Shown here: one piece after another, positions 1 through 6,979 of the stretch
Numbering within the stretch: position 1 is the first letter of the stretch
How the letters are laid out: each line of letters opens with the position of its first letter
From: Pedobacter paludis
GTDB taxonomy: Bacteria > Bacteroidota > Bacteroidia > Sphingobacteriales > Sphingobacteriaceae
Length of the DNA: 64,000 bases
NCBI RefSeq assembly: GCF_003173575.1
Contig: NZ_QGNY01000005.1
Span: 186,001-250,000, forward strand
Reading direction: 5' to 3'
Position numbers and translations under genes: made by a program
The notes under the pieces: generated by a model
What the model was told of the DNA's origin: nothing
The model's input: the letters and a program-made list of their open reading frames with translations, nothing else
Databases searched by the model: none

Positions 1-586
1 CAGCCAGCTTGCAGAAATTGCCGAGAAGCAAAACCCGAATGTTCAAAATGCTTTTATCAATCAGAGAATTGCATCGCTAACGTTAAAATCAATTCGTGGA
101 GCACGATATCCAGCCGTTAGCTTAAATTCAGGCTACAGCAGGGCAAACAGTACAAGTCCGACGGGGTTTAACCAAAAGTTTGCCGCCAATGGTTTTACTT
201 ATGGCGTAACGGCAAGTTTAAATATTTTTAATGGTTTTTTACAAAGGCAACAGGAACGAAATGCTAAAATAGATATAGACAATTCGTTGCTAAACTTAAA
301 CAAAACCAAGCTAGATGTGAATGCGCAGCTACTTTCTGCGTATCAAAACTACAGTACGTATTTAGATTTGGTTAAACTTGAACAGAAAAATGTGGATATA
401 GCAAAAGAAAACCTGGATATTACACTTGCAAAATACCGTTTGGGCAGTATTGCCCCATTAGAATTGAGAGAAGCACAAAGAAATGCAATAGATGCGCAGA
501 ATCGTTTCATAGAAATGCAATATCAAGCCAAATTAGCAGAAACAACGCTGAAAGAAATCAGCGGAAATATAAATTTAACCAATTAA
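1..586 (+). CDS. TolC-family outer membrane efflux protein, C-terminal part
   Basis: The reading frame is open from base 2 and runs off the left edge, so only about the last 194 residues are present. They show the TolC/OEP pattern: a beta-strand stretch (GFTYGVTASLNIFNGFLQR), then a long Gln/Glu/Asn-rich amphipathic helix, then the typical ENLDITLAKYRLGSIAPLELREAQ segment, seen here in order. Family knowledge: such proteins form trimeric outer membrane channels with periplasmic helices and act with RND or ABC pumps; the partners would lie to the left. The apparent TTG start at 287 is internal to the same frame and not a true start. The family call is strong; the transported substrate cannot be told. 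Confidence 0.85.
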   Translation, partial: SQLAEIAEKQNPNVQNAFINQRIASLTLKSIRGARYPAVSLNSGYSRANSTSPTGFNQKFAANGFTYGVTASLNIFNGFLQRQQERNAKIDIDNSLLNLNKTKLDVNAQLLSAYQNYSTYLDLVKLEQKNVDIAKENLDITLAKYRLGSIAPLELREAQRNAIDAQNRFIEMQYQAKLAETTLKEISGNINLTN

Positions 587-603
587 TTTTTATATTTATT
601 CTT

Positions 604-1467
604 ATGATACTTGTTGCAGATAGTGGTTCATCCAAAACCGATTGGATGGGTTATTTTAATGGTGAAACCATTAAGTTTAATACTCCTGGAATAAACCCTT
701 ATTTTTTAAGTGAGCAGGACATTTCCAAACTGATTTCGAAAAATGAAACGGTTATGCAATATGCCCAAGATGTGAAAGAAATTTACTTTTTTGGGGCAGG
801 ATGTTCGTCGCCAGACAAGCATGAAGTGGTATCAAATGGATTGTCAGAAGTTTTCAGCAATGCATTTATTTCTGTTGATCATGATCTTTTAGGATCTGTT
901 TATGCAACCTGTGGCGATGCTGAAGGTTTGAATTGCATTTTAGGTACGGGATCGAATATTTGCTATTTCGATGGAGAAAAAATTCACGATGGCCACCATG
1001 GCTTAGGCTATGTTTTAGGCGATGAAGGCTCGGGAACATTTTTCGGAAAAAAAGTTCTGCTCAGTTATCTCTATAAAAAAATGCCTTCCGATTTATTGGC
1101 AGAATTTAAGAAAGCTTTTCCTACAGAAAAAGAGCAGATTATTACCAATGTTTATCAAAGACCCTTTCCAAATATCTATCTGGCAGGTTTTAGCCGTTTC
1201 ATGGCAAACCATAAAAATCATCCTTTTATCCAGGATATATTAAGAACCGGTTTTCAAGAATTTGTAGATACAAATGTTAAGGATTATCCAAGGCATAAAA
1301 AAGTTCCTTGCCATTTTGTAGGCTCTATTGCTTATTATTATCAGGACGAACTGAAACAGGTTTTGGCAGAAAACGGAATAGAAACCGGTAAGATTCTGCA
1401 AAAACCCATCGAAGAACTTTTCAACTTTATTCTACAAAAAGAAGGTGTTGTAAAGCAGGCAATTTAA
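604..1467 (+). CDS. BadF/BadG/BcrA/BcrD-type ATPase, N-acetylglucosamine kinase-like
   Basis: This 287-residue protein has the ASKHA fold signature of BadF/NAGK kinases: phosphate-1 loop DSGSSKTDW at residues 6-14, phosphate-2 loop LGTGSN near 113-118, a GDEGSGTFFGK segment near 139-149, and an adenosine-type FVGSIA motif late in the protein. Bacteroidota homologues are annotated as N-acetylglucosamine kinases that phosphorylate amino sugars in the cytoplasm, feeding cell-wall recycling or chitin use. It starts 17 bp after the efflux gene stop on the same strand. Sugar specificity is inferred from family only. Confidence 0.8.
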   Translation: MILVADSGSSKTDWMGYFNGETIKFNTPGINPYFLSEQDISKLISKNETVMQYAQDVKEIYFFGAGCSSPDKHEVVSNGLSEVFSNAFISVDHDLLGSVYATCGDAEGLNCILGTGSNICYFDGEKIHDGHHGLGYVLGDEGSGTFFGKKVLLSYLYKKMPSDLLAEFKKAFPTEKEQIITNVYQRPFPNIYLAGFSRFMANHKNHPFIQDILRTGFQEFVDTNVKDYPRHKKVPCHFVGSIAYYYQDELKQVLAENGIETGKILQKPIEELFNFILQKEGVVKQAI

Positions 1468-1584
1468 GCCAAGTAACCTTTTTACGGTAAATATAAATTT
1501 ATTGTTAAAATATTCTTAAGATTGTAAACATAACAACCCGCAATAGTGTTATAACTAACAACACAGAAAAATTGCACAGAATAT

Positions 1585-1974
1585 ATGAAGAGAATACTGG
1601 TAGTTGATGACGATATTGAGGTTTTAGAAACCATACAATTAATCTTAGAAATAGGTGGCTTTAAAGTATCGGCACTTAGTGATGGTGAAGAAGTTTTTAA
1701 CCGAATTGAAACTTTTAAACCGGATTTATTATTATTGGATATTTCTCTTGGCCATATAGATGGCCGTGTTTTGTGTGAGCAACTTAAATCGATAGAAAGC
1801 ACATCTCAAATTCCAATTTTATTGATCTCTGGTTTATATGATCCGAAAGATTTTACAACATTAAATTATGGTCAGGATGATTTTCTTTCAAAACCTTTCC
1901 AAATGGATGTGCTGTTAAAAAAAATAAGTAAAATTCTTTCCTTAGAACAGGATGAAACCTATTTGATGAATTAA
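1585..1974 (+). CDS. Single-domain response regulator (receiver only)
   Basis: The 129-residue protein is a CheY-like receiver with no output domain. The acidic pocket VVDDD is at residues 6-10, the phospho-acceptor is Asp52 (LLLLDISLG), the conserved Ser/Thr is in LLISGL, and the conserved Lys is in FLSKPF. Such stand-alone receivers work by protein contact or in phosphorelays. No kinase gene is adjacent, so its partner is unknown. The ATG start is preceded by an AT-rich 117-bp gap with no Shine-Dalgarno sequence, as is usual in this phylum. Confidence 0.85.
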   Translation: MKRILVVDDDIEVLETIQLILEIGGFKVSALSDGEEVFNRIETFKPDLLLLDISLGHIDGRVLCEQLKSIESTSQIPILLISGLYDPKDFTTLNYGQDDFLSKPFQMDVLLKKISKILSLEQDETYLMN

Positions 1975-1998
1975 TTGAGAGATTTAATTCGAGATATT

Positions 1999-2031
1999 AA
2001 GCCGGGATTCGAAAAGTTTCTTGGCTTTTTT
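1999..2031 (+). terminator. Weak candidate intrinsic terminator after the receiver gene
   Basis: AAGCC (1999-2003) pairs with GGCTT (2023-2027), with a possible inner GAAA/TTTC stem, followed by a T-rich run. The stem is short, so the call is tentative. It sits 25 bp after the receiver stop codon. Confidence 0.35.
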
Positions 2032-2185
2032 GATTTTATTATATGAGAACAATTCTTGCTACACTTGCATGTTGCTTCATTATTTGGCTGAATGATGCAA
2101 ACGCTATATAAATGATCTACTAAATATATGTTTCATGTTTAGGTGGGGACACCAACCGATAGCTAGAGCACAGCATCTTATTTCT

Positions 2186-2287
2186 TAAACCCGATTGAAG
2201 CGACAGCCCCCGATTTTTTCTATCGGGGCTACAGCGAACAGCGGGACGAACATGAATTGAAATACAGGTTTTGCTTTCCAAAAAAAG
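2186..2287 (+). repeat. REP-like dispersed palindromic element, copy A
   Basis: The element begins TAAACCCGATTGAAGCGA and contains a strong hairpin: AGCCCCCGAT at 2205-2214 pairs with ATCGGGGCT at 2222-2230. It continues with an ACAGCG..AGCGGGAC segment and ends TTCCAAAAAAAG. The same design occurs twice more at 60180-60260 (inverted) and 60334-60430. Matching unique flanks cannot explain this, so it is a dispersed non-coding repeat family. Confidence 0.75.
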
Positions 2288-2427
2288 ATATAAGTTTTAG
2301 TCGGCGAGGAAATCAACCAATAGGCTTATTAAAATTTTCACTATGAAACTTTCTGTCAATTTGGCAAATAAAGCGCTTTGGAACAAGCCTTGTTATGCAG
2401 GATATAGATTAAACAATTTATTTACAT

Positions 2428-4314
2428 ATGAGCATACAAGAAAAAGGAAACATCTCGATACATACCGAGAATATTTTCCCGATAATTAAGAAGTTTTTAT
2501 ACTCTGATAACGAGATTTTTCTTCGTGAGTTGGTTTCTAACGCAGTAGATGCCGTTCAGAAAATTAAAAGACTAGGTTCATTAGGTCAGTTTAATGGCGA
2601 AGTGGGCCAGCCTTTAGTACAAGTTGCGGTAGATAAAGAAGCAAAAACCATAACCATTAGCGATAATGGCTTGGGTATGACTGCCGAAGAAATCAAAAAA
2701 TACATCAATCAAGTTGCATTTTCTGGCGCAAGTGAGTTTGTAGAGAAATTTAAGGATGCTAAAGATGCCAACGAAATCATCGGTAAATTCGGTTTGGGTT
2801 TTTACTCGGCCTTTATGGTTGCTGATTTAGTTGAAATTCAGACTTTATCTTACCAGGATGGTGCAGAACCTGCACGTTGGATTTGCGATGGCAGTACAGA
2901 ATTCGAAATTACCGAAGGTACAAAAACTACCCGTGGTACCGATATTATTCTTCACGTAAACAAAGATTCGGAAGAGTTTTTAGAAGAATCTAAGCTTCAG
3001 GAAATTCTTGATAAATACGCTAAATTCTTACCTGTTCCAATTAAGTTTGGTACTAAAACAGAATCAGAAGAAGACGGCGAAGATGAAGAAGGAAAGAAAA
3101 AATATAAAGATGTTGTAGTTGATAACATTATCAATACCACTAACCCAATCTGGACTAAAGCTCCTGCAGATTTGTCAGACGAGGATTATTTGAACTTCTA
3201 CCGAGAATTATATCCGTTTAGCGAAGAACCATTATTCTGGATTCACTTAAATGTAGATTACCCATTCAATTTAACTGGTGTATTGTATTTCCCTAAGCTG
3301 AAAAACGATTTCGAAATGCAACGCAACAAAATCAAGTTGTATTCTCGCCAGGTATTTATTACCGATGAAGTGAAAGACATTGTTCCTGAATTTTTGATGT
3401 TGTTACATGGTGTAATCGATTCTCCAGATATTCCATTAAACGTTTCGCGTAGCTTCTTGCAGGCAGATAGTAACGTTAAAAAAATCAACAATTACATCAC
3501 TAAAAAAGTTGCTGATAAATTATCTGAGCTGTTTAACAAAGACCGTAAATCTTTCGAAGATAAATGGAAAGACATTGGCTTGTTCGTTAAATACGGAATG
3601 ATTAGCGAAGAGAAATTTTACGATAAAGCAAAAGATTTCGCGTTGTTTGGAAATACTAAAAACGAACTTTTCACTTTAAATGAATACAAAGAGAAAGTTG
3701 CACCACTACAAACCGATAAAAACGGAACCGTAGTTTATCTATATTCAAACGATGCTTCTAAACAAGATGCTTTCATCCAATCGGCGAACAAAAAAGATTA
3801 CGATGTTTTGGTTTTAGATTCTCCGATCGACAATCACTTCATTAATCAGTTAGAGCAAAAATTAGAGAAAACTTCAATCAAACGGGTTGACTCGAGTGTT
3901 GCTGATAAATTAATTGAGAAAGATGAAGTTAACGAGCATGTTTTAAGTGAAGACCAAGTTAAGGAAGTAACTACAATTTTTGAGAAAGCAATTACCAAAC
4001 CAGGTATGCAGGTAGAAGTTGTAGCCTTAAATCCTGATGAACTACCGGTAACCATTACCATGGATGAGTTTATGCGCCGCATGAAAGACATGGCTGCAAT
4101 GGGCGGTGGAATGGGTTTTTATGGCCAAATGCCGGATAGTTATAAAGTTGCCATTAACGGAAACCACAAATTGGTAAGCAAAATTTTAAAAACAGAGGGC
4201 GAAGAGCAAAGTAATTTGGCTAAGCAAGCTGTAGATTTAGCTTTATTGGCTCAGGGCATGTTAACGGGTGCTGAATTAACAGCATTTGTAAGCAGAAGCG
4301 TTGAATTAATTTAA
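2428..4314 (+). CDS. htpG: Molecular chaperone HtpG (Hsp90)
   Basis: The 628-residue length is normal for bacterial Hsp90. The N-terminal GHKL ATPase is clear: ELVSNAVDA with the catalytic Glu and the Mg-binding Asn (about 34-42), DNGLGM (about 79-84), and the lid and glycine motif GKFGLGFYSAF (about 118-128). The middle domain carries FPKLKNDFEMQRNKIKLYSRQVFI and the catalytic-loop region NVSRSFLQ. A C-terminal dimerisation domain follows. HtpG is a cytoplasmic ATP-dependent chaperone for client protein remodelling. The gene is monocistronic, ending in two stacked terminators. An acidic insert (EEDGEDEEGKKK) near residue 215 resembles the charged linker of eukaryotic Hsp90 in miniature. Confidence 0.97.
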   Translation: MSIQEKGNISIHTENIFPIIKKFLYSDNEIFLRELVSNAVDAVQKIKRLGSLGQFNGEVGQPLVQVAVDKEAKTITISDNGLGMTAEEIKKYINQVAFSGASEFVEKFKDAKDANEIIGKFGLGFYSAFMVADLVEIQTLSYQDGAEPARWICDGSTEFEITEGTKTTRGTDIILHVNKDSEEFLEESKLQEILDKYAKFLPVPIKFGTKTESEEDGEDEEGKKKYKDVVVDNIINTTNPIWTKAPADLSDEDYLNFYRELYPFSEEPLFWIHLNVDYPFNLTGVLYFPKLKNDFEMQRNKIKLYSRQVFITDEVKDIVPEFLMLLHGVIDSPDIPLNVSRSFLQADSNVKKINNYITKKVADKLSELFNKDRKSFEDKWKDIGLFVKYGMISEEKFYDKAKDFALFGNTKNELFTLNEYKEKVAPLQTDKNGTVVYLYSNDASKQDAFIQSANKKDYDVLVLDSPIDNHFINQLEQKLEKTSIKRVDSSVADKLIEKDEVNEHVLSEDQVKEVTTIFEKAITKPGMQVEVVALNPDELPVTITMDEFMRRMKDMAAMGGGMGFYGQMPDSYKVAINGNHKLVSKILKTEGEEQSNLAKQAVDLALLAQGMLTGAELTAFVSRSVELI

Positions 4315-4320
4315 TTCAAA

Positions 4321-4350
4321 AAATCTGGCTAACTCGTTACCAGATTTTTA
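4321..4350 (+). terminator. Intrinsic terminator of htpG
   Basis: AAATCTGG (4321-4328) pairs with CCAGATTT (4340-4347) around an 11-nt loop, followed by T residues. It lies 6 bp past the htpG stop. Confidence 0.75.
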
Positions 4351-4356
4351 TAAATA

Positions 4357-4391
4357 AAAAACCCCTCAAATTAATATTTTGAGGGGTTTTT
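4357..4391. terminator. Bidirectional terminator between htpG and the HsdR-N gene
   Basis: AAAACCCCTCAAA pairs with TTTGAGGGGTTTT, giving a 13-bp perfect stem with A-run and T-run on either side. It can therefore stop transcripts from both convergent genes. Confidence 0.9.
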
Positions 4392-4412
4392 CTATATTAG
4401 GTTAGATAAAGC

Positions 4413-4907
4413 CTAGCTTGCAATTTGATCATCCTTAGCTTCAACATTAAAATAATCTTTGTGTTCCTCAATCATTTTAGCAATAGTTGCTGCTTTGGTA
4501 TCTGTAATTTTAAACTCGAACAACGGTTCTGAATTCTTTTTACTGTTGACCATTTTCTCTGTGTAGAAACGATAAACCAAACCATTGGTTAATAAACCGT
4601 ATTTGGCTTTTGTTTTACGGAAATATTTGGATAAGCGAGAATCGTGAATATCAAGGTTTTCATCATGATGTTTGCACTCTACTAAAATAGTAGGTTCGCC
4701 ATCTTTCATAATTGTATAATCTACCTTTTTGCTTTTCTTAACACCAAAATCCAAAACAGCTTCTGATTGAACCTCTGAAGGATCAAAACCTAAAATTTGG
4801 ATAAAAGGCATAACTAAAGCATTCCGAGTAGAATCTTCTGTTTGAACTGTAGGAAGCATTTTCTTAATTCTTACGGCAAATTGCCCGATTTCGTCTTTAA
4901 GTTCCAT
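4413..4907 (-). CDS. Orphan HsdR N-terminal domain protein (PD-(D/E)xK nuclease fold)
   Basis: The 164-residue protein matches the N-terminal domain of type I restriction R subunits: a TEDSTRNALVMPFIQILGFDP segment near 24-44, then the nuclease core with Asp in KVDYTI and the ECK motif in PTILVECKHHD (about 73-83). That gives the D..ExK catalytic set. A helicase motor, HsdM and HsdS are all absent, and the ORF is complete with its own start and stop. It is therefore not a truncated restriction enzyme. Family knowledge: such stand-alone proteins are common in Bacteroidota and their role is unknown. DNA cleavage or binding is only inferred. Confidence 0.75.
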   Translation of the reverse strand: MELKDEIGQFAVRIKKMLPTVQTEDSTRNALVMPFIQILGFDPSEVQSEAVLDFGVKKSKKVDYTIMKDGEPTILVECKHHDENLDIHDSRLSKYFRKTKAKYGLLTNGLVYRFYTEKMVNSKKNSEPLFEFKITDTKAATIAKMIEEHKDYFNVEAKDDQIAS

Positions 4908-5290
4908 GATGATAATATTTTAAAAGTGACCTTGTTTTCAAATCCGTTTGCCATTAAAACATCAAGTAAATAACCCAGTATTGTATGGCCCGTTTTTATT
5001 TTTTTATAACAGGCTACACAAGATTGGGCAGGTAGATGTTTTTTTTAATCTAAAAATTTTACGTTGTCTGATAAATCTTAAGATTATTTGTTTTTGGCAA
5101 ACAGTATAAAGATTAATAAAATCAATTGCAACAATTATTTTTTTACATCAACCATAGGAATTTTTACACGAAACCGCGGTGATTATTAGACAAAAAGGAT
5201 TGAAGATTTTTTCTAACACCTAGTTGAAGAGATTCTTTTTTTATTTAACTTGCATTAAAATCATTCCAAACATACATATTAATTAAAAAC
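4908..5290. other. Divergent intergenic region upstream of the LytTR regulator
   Basis: This 383-bp AT-rich gap separates divergent genes and must hold both promoters. It contains a 12-bp palindrome AATCTTAAGATT at 5074-5085 and the motif AACACCTAGTT (5215-5225), described separately. No ORF or RNA gene is supported. Confidence 0.5.
5205..5232 (+). promoter_or_regulatory. Candidate regulator site upstream of the LytTR gene
   Basis: TTTTTT, a short spacer, AACACCTAGTT (5215-5225) and then a purine-rich AGAGAT occur here in the same order as at 6916-6946, beside the kinase and peptide genes. An exact 11-mer in the two control regions of one two-component locus suggests a binding site, perhaps for the LytTR protein itself. 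Function is inferred. Confidence 0.5.
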
Positions 5291-6034
5291 ATGAATCTAA
5301 AATGCGTTGTTATTGACGATGAACAACATGCGATCGAGGTTTTAACAGATCACATAGCAGAAATGCCTGGTCTGAATTTATTTAAAACCTTTACCAGTCC
5401 GATACAGGCGTTAACTGAAATAAGTACAGACGATGAAATCGACTTGTTGTTTATGGATATTGATATGCCTGGAATTAACGGGATAGAATTGGCTAAAAAT
5501 ATTAGGGAAAAAGCTAAATACCTAATATTTACAACAGCTCACCCTGATTATGCCCTTCAGGCATTTGATGTTCAATCTGATCAATATTTGTTGAAACCCA
5601 TCTCGTTTGCAAAATTTGCCCTTGGTATTGATAGAATATTGAAAAAAGAAGCCAACAATGCTAAAAGTGCAACCAAAGAAGCAGATCAAGTGGCAGCCTT
5701 GTATATTAAAGGTGATCACAAGTATGCGTTTTCTAATATCGCCATTGATGAGATTCTTTATATAAAAGCCTTACAAAACTATATTCAGATTATAACTAAA
5801 GGAGAAACCCATACAACCTACCTTACATTAAAAGAGATTGAGAAAGCTTTAGAAACACATGCCTTTATACGTGTAAATAAATCAAACATCGTAGCTAAAT
5901 CGGCAATTAAGAAAGTTGACGGTAATATTATTCGATTGGTAAATAATGAGATGATTCAGATTGGCGAAGGTTACAAAGAAGCATTCTTCGCTTACGTTCA
6001 GAATAGTTTGCTAAAATCTAACAGAAGTCAGTAG
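5291..6034 (+). CDS. LytTR-family response regulator of the peptide locus
   Basis: This 247-residue protein has an N-terminal receiver: VIDDE at 7-11, phospho-acceptor Asp56 in LLFMDIDMPG, Thr in IFTTAHPDYALQAF, and Lys in YLLKPIS. After a linker rich in Lys/Ala comes a C-terminal LytTR DNA-binding domain (about 140-240; ALYIKGDHKYAFSNIAIDEILYIKALQNYIQI, then FIRVNKSNIVAKSAIKK). LytTR proteins bind direct repeats upstream of target promoters, often for peptide or bacteriocin genes. Its kinase is probably the product of 6980-8098, from which it is separated by five opposite-strand peptide genes. Its stop is only 2 bp from the stop of the last peptide gene. Confidence 0.92.
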   Translation: MNLKCVVIDDEQHAIEVLTDHIAEMPGLNLFKTFTSPIQALTEISTDDEIDLLFMDIDMPGINGIELAKNIREKAKYLIFTTAHPDYALQAFDVQSDQYLLKPISFAKFALGIDRILKKEANNAKSATKEADQVAALYIKGDHKYAFSNIAIDEILYIKALQNYIQIITKGETHTTYLTLKEIEKALETHAFIRVNKSNIVAKSAIKKVDGNIIRLVNNEMIQIGEGYKEAFFAYVQNSLLKSNRSQ

Positions 6035-6036
6035 CA

Positions 6037-6180
6037 CTAGAAATTAAGGATGAAAGTGCCGTTGGTAACCATTGTCTGACTTTGATCAGAAATTGGATTG
6101 GTAACGAAGTTACTTTGAGCTTTAATGTTTTTATAAATAAAAACAGTTTTTTTGGTGAGTTTAGATGGTTGAGCTTTCAT
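6037..6180 (-). CDS. Putative RiPP precursor peptide 1 (last in the array), 47 aa
   Basis: This is the most divergent copy. The N-terminus is MKAQPSKLTKKTVFIYKN, followed by IKAQSN; the C-terminal half reads VTNPISDQSQTMVTNGTF and ends ILNF, with one Val-to-Met change in the otherwise invariant block. It stops at 6037, 2 bp from the convergent stop of the LytTR regulator gene. No terminator hairpin lies between them. The divergence suggests it is the oldest copy or escaped gene conversion. Confidence 0.72.
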   Translation of the reverse strand: MKAQPSKLTKKTVFIYKNIKAQSNFVTNPISDQSQTMVTNGTFILNF

Positions 6181-6217
6181 AATATATCGACTAATATATT
6201 ATAAATATTCTATTATT

Positions 6218-6364
6218 CTAAAAATTGATGTTAAAAGTTCCGTTAGTTACCACTGTTTGGCTTTGATCAGAAATTGGATTGGTAACAAAGTTATTTTGGT
6301 CTTTAACGCTTTTGTAAACAAAAACAGTTTTTTTAGCAAGTTTATTAGTGTATTGAGCTTTCAT
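6218..6364 (-). CDS. Putative RiPP precursor peptide 2, 48 aa
   Basis: This 48-codon ORF starts 11 bp after copy 3 stops. The N-terminus is MKAQYTNKLAKKTVFVYKS; the C-terminal half has VTNPISDQSQTVVTNGTF but ends NINF instead of IVNF. The stop is TAG rather than TAA. It is followed by a longer 37-bp spacer before copy 1. No Cys. Confidence 0.75.
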   Translation of the reverse strand: MKAQYTNKLAKKTVFVYKSVKDQNNFVTNPISDQSQTVVTNGTFNINF

Positions 6365-6375
6365 GAAAAATCTAC

Positions 6376-6519
6376 TTAAAAGTTAACTATGAATGTACCG
6401 TTGGTTACCACTGTCTGGCTTTGATCAGAAATTGGATTGGTAACAAAGTTATTTTGATCTTTAACGCTTTTGTAAACAAAAACAGTTTTTTTAGCAAGTT
6501 TGATATGTTGAGTTTTCAT
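6376..6519 (-). CDS. Putative RiPP precursor peptide 3, 47 aa
   Basis: This 47-codon ORF starts 13 bp after copy 4 stops. The N-terminus is MKTQHIKLAKKTVFVYKS, one residue shorter than copies 2, 4 and 5 and with Thr for Ala at position 3. The C-terminal half is unchanged (VTNPISDQSQTVVTNGTF, then IVNF). Variation again falls in residues 3-9, outside the Ser/Thr-rich part. No Cys. Confidence 0.75.
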   Translation of the reverse strand: MKTQHIKLAKKTVFVYKSVKDQNNFVTNPISDQSQTVVTNGTFIVNF

Positions 6520-6532
6520 GATATAAATCGAC

Positions 6533-6679
6533 TTAGAAGTTAACTATGAATGTACCGTTAGTTACCACTGTTTGGCTTTGATCAGAAATTGGATTGGTAA
6601 CGAAGTTATTTTGATCTTTAACGCTTTTGTAAACGAAAACAGTTTTTTTAGCAAGTTTATTAGTGTATTGAGCTTTCAT
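6533..6679 (-). CDS. Putative RiPP precursor peptide 4, 48 aa
   Basis: This 48-codon ORF starts 12 bp after the stop of copy 5. Its N-terminus is MKAQYTNKLAKKTVFVYKS and its C-terminal half keeps the invariant VTNPISDQSQTVVTNGTF, ending IVNF. It is identical to copy 2 in the first half, which suggests recent duplication or gene conversion. No Cys and no Shine-Dalgarno sequence are present. The hydrophobic KTVFVYKS strand may be what a LanB enzyme would grip as leader; this is inference. Confidence 0.75.
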   Translation of the reverse strand: MKAQYTNKLAKKTVFVYKSVKDQNNFVTNPISDQSQTVVTNGTFIVNF

Positions 6680-6691
6680 AATATGAGTCGA

Positions 6692-6838
6692 TTAAAAGTT
6701 AACTATAAATGTACCGTTGGTTACCACTGTTTGGCTTTGATCACTAATTGGGTTGGTAACAAAATTATTTTGATCTTTAACGCTTTTGTAAACGAAAACA
6801 GTTTTTTTAACAATTTTATTAGTGTTTTGAGCTTTCAT
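6692..6838 (-). CDS. Putative RiPP precursor peptide 5 (first in the array), 48 aa
   Basis: This is the first peptide gene read from the presumed promoter at 6839-6979. The ATG at 6836-6838 (minus strand) opens a 48-codon frame ending in TAA. The N-terminus is MKAQNTNKIVKKTVFVYKS, the most divergent N-terminal variant (IVKK instead of LAKK). The C-terminal half contains the invariant VTNPISDQSQTVVTNGTF and ends IVNF. It has no Cys, and Thr28, Ser32, Ser35, Thr37, Thr40 and Thr43 are candidate dehydration sites. There is no signal peptide and no GG motif. Precursor status is inferred from tandem paralogy and the neighbouring LanB gene. Confidence 0.75.
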   Translation of the reverse strand: MKAQNTNKIVKKTVFVYKSVKDQNNFVTNPISDQSQTVVTNGTFIVNF

Positions 6839-6979
6839 GATAAATTATTTTAATATTTTAATGTCGTTGTTGTTATCTGATGTAAAGGTGCAACTCCTAG
6901 ACAGACGTTACCATTTTTTTACACAAACACCTAGTTTTAGGAGATAAAAGCCCTAATAAAATAGATAAAAAGCAATAAA
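6839..6979. promoter_or_regulatory. Divergent control region between the peptide array and the kinase gene
   Basis: This 141-bp region lies between the divergent first peptide gene and the histidine kinase gene. It carries AACTCCTAG (6892-6900) and AACACCTAG (6926-6934) as direct repeats 34 bp apart. The second belongs to an 11-mer (AACACCTAGTT) identical to the one at 5215-5225. CTCCTA (6894-6899) and TAGGAG (6938-6943) also form an inverted pair. It is the best place for the array promoter and for LytTR binding. No clear TAnnTTTG box was found. Confidence 0.55.

Larger units (their letters stand above)
1975..2427. other. Intergenic region with no supported gene
   Basis: This 453-bp gap holds the weak terminator and a REP-like repeat, listed separately. 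A 22-codon ORF at 2043-2111 (+) encodes MRTILATLACCFIIWLNDAN plus two residues. It looks like a bare signal peptide and stops at once, so it may be a decayed gene remnant or chance. The last 85 bp before htpG must hold its promoter, but no clear TTTG/TAnnTTTG pair is visible. Confidence 0.5.
6037..6838 (-). repeat. Five-copy tandem array of small peptide genes
   Basis: Five units of about 155-184 bp repeat on the minus strand, each one complete small ORF with 11-37 bp between stop and next start. Starts are at 6838, 6679, 6519, 6364 and 6180. Most base changes keep the protein unchanged, so the repeat is maintained as coding sequence. The period is far too long and the units too coding-like for CRISPR. 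Confidence 0.92.

Noticed and set aside
6037..6838. Possible CRISPR array
   Set aside because: The period is 155-184 bp, the units are coding and nearly identical throughout, and there are no unique spacers.
6572..6853. 93-aa plus-strand ORF over the peptide repeats
   Set aside because: It spans almost two repeat units on the strand opposite to five consistent, well-bounded ATG-to-stop ORFs. Its internal duplication is only the antisense image of the array.
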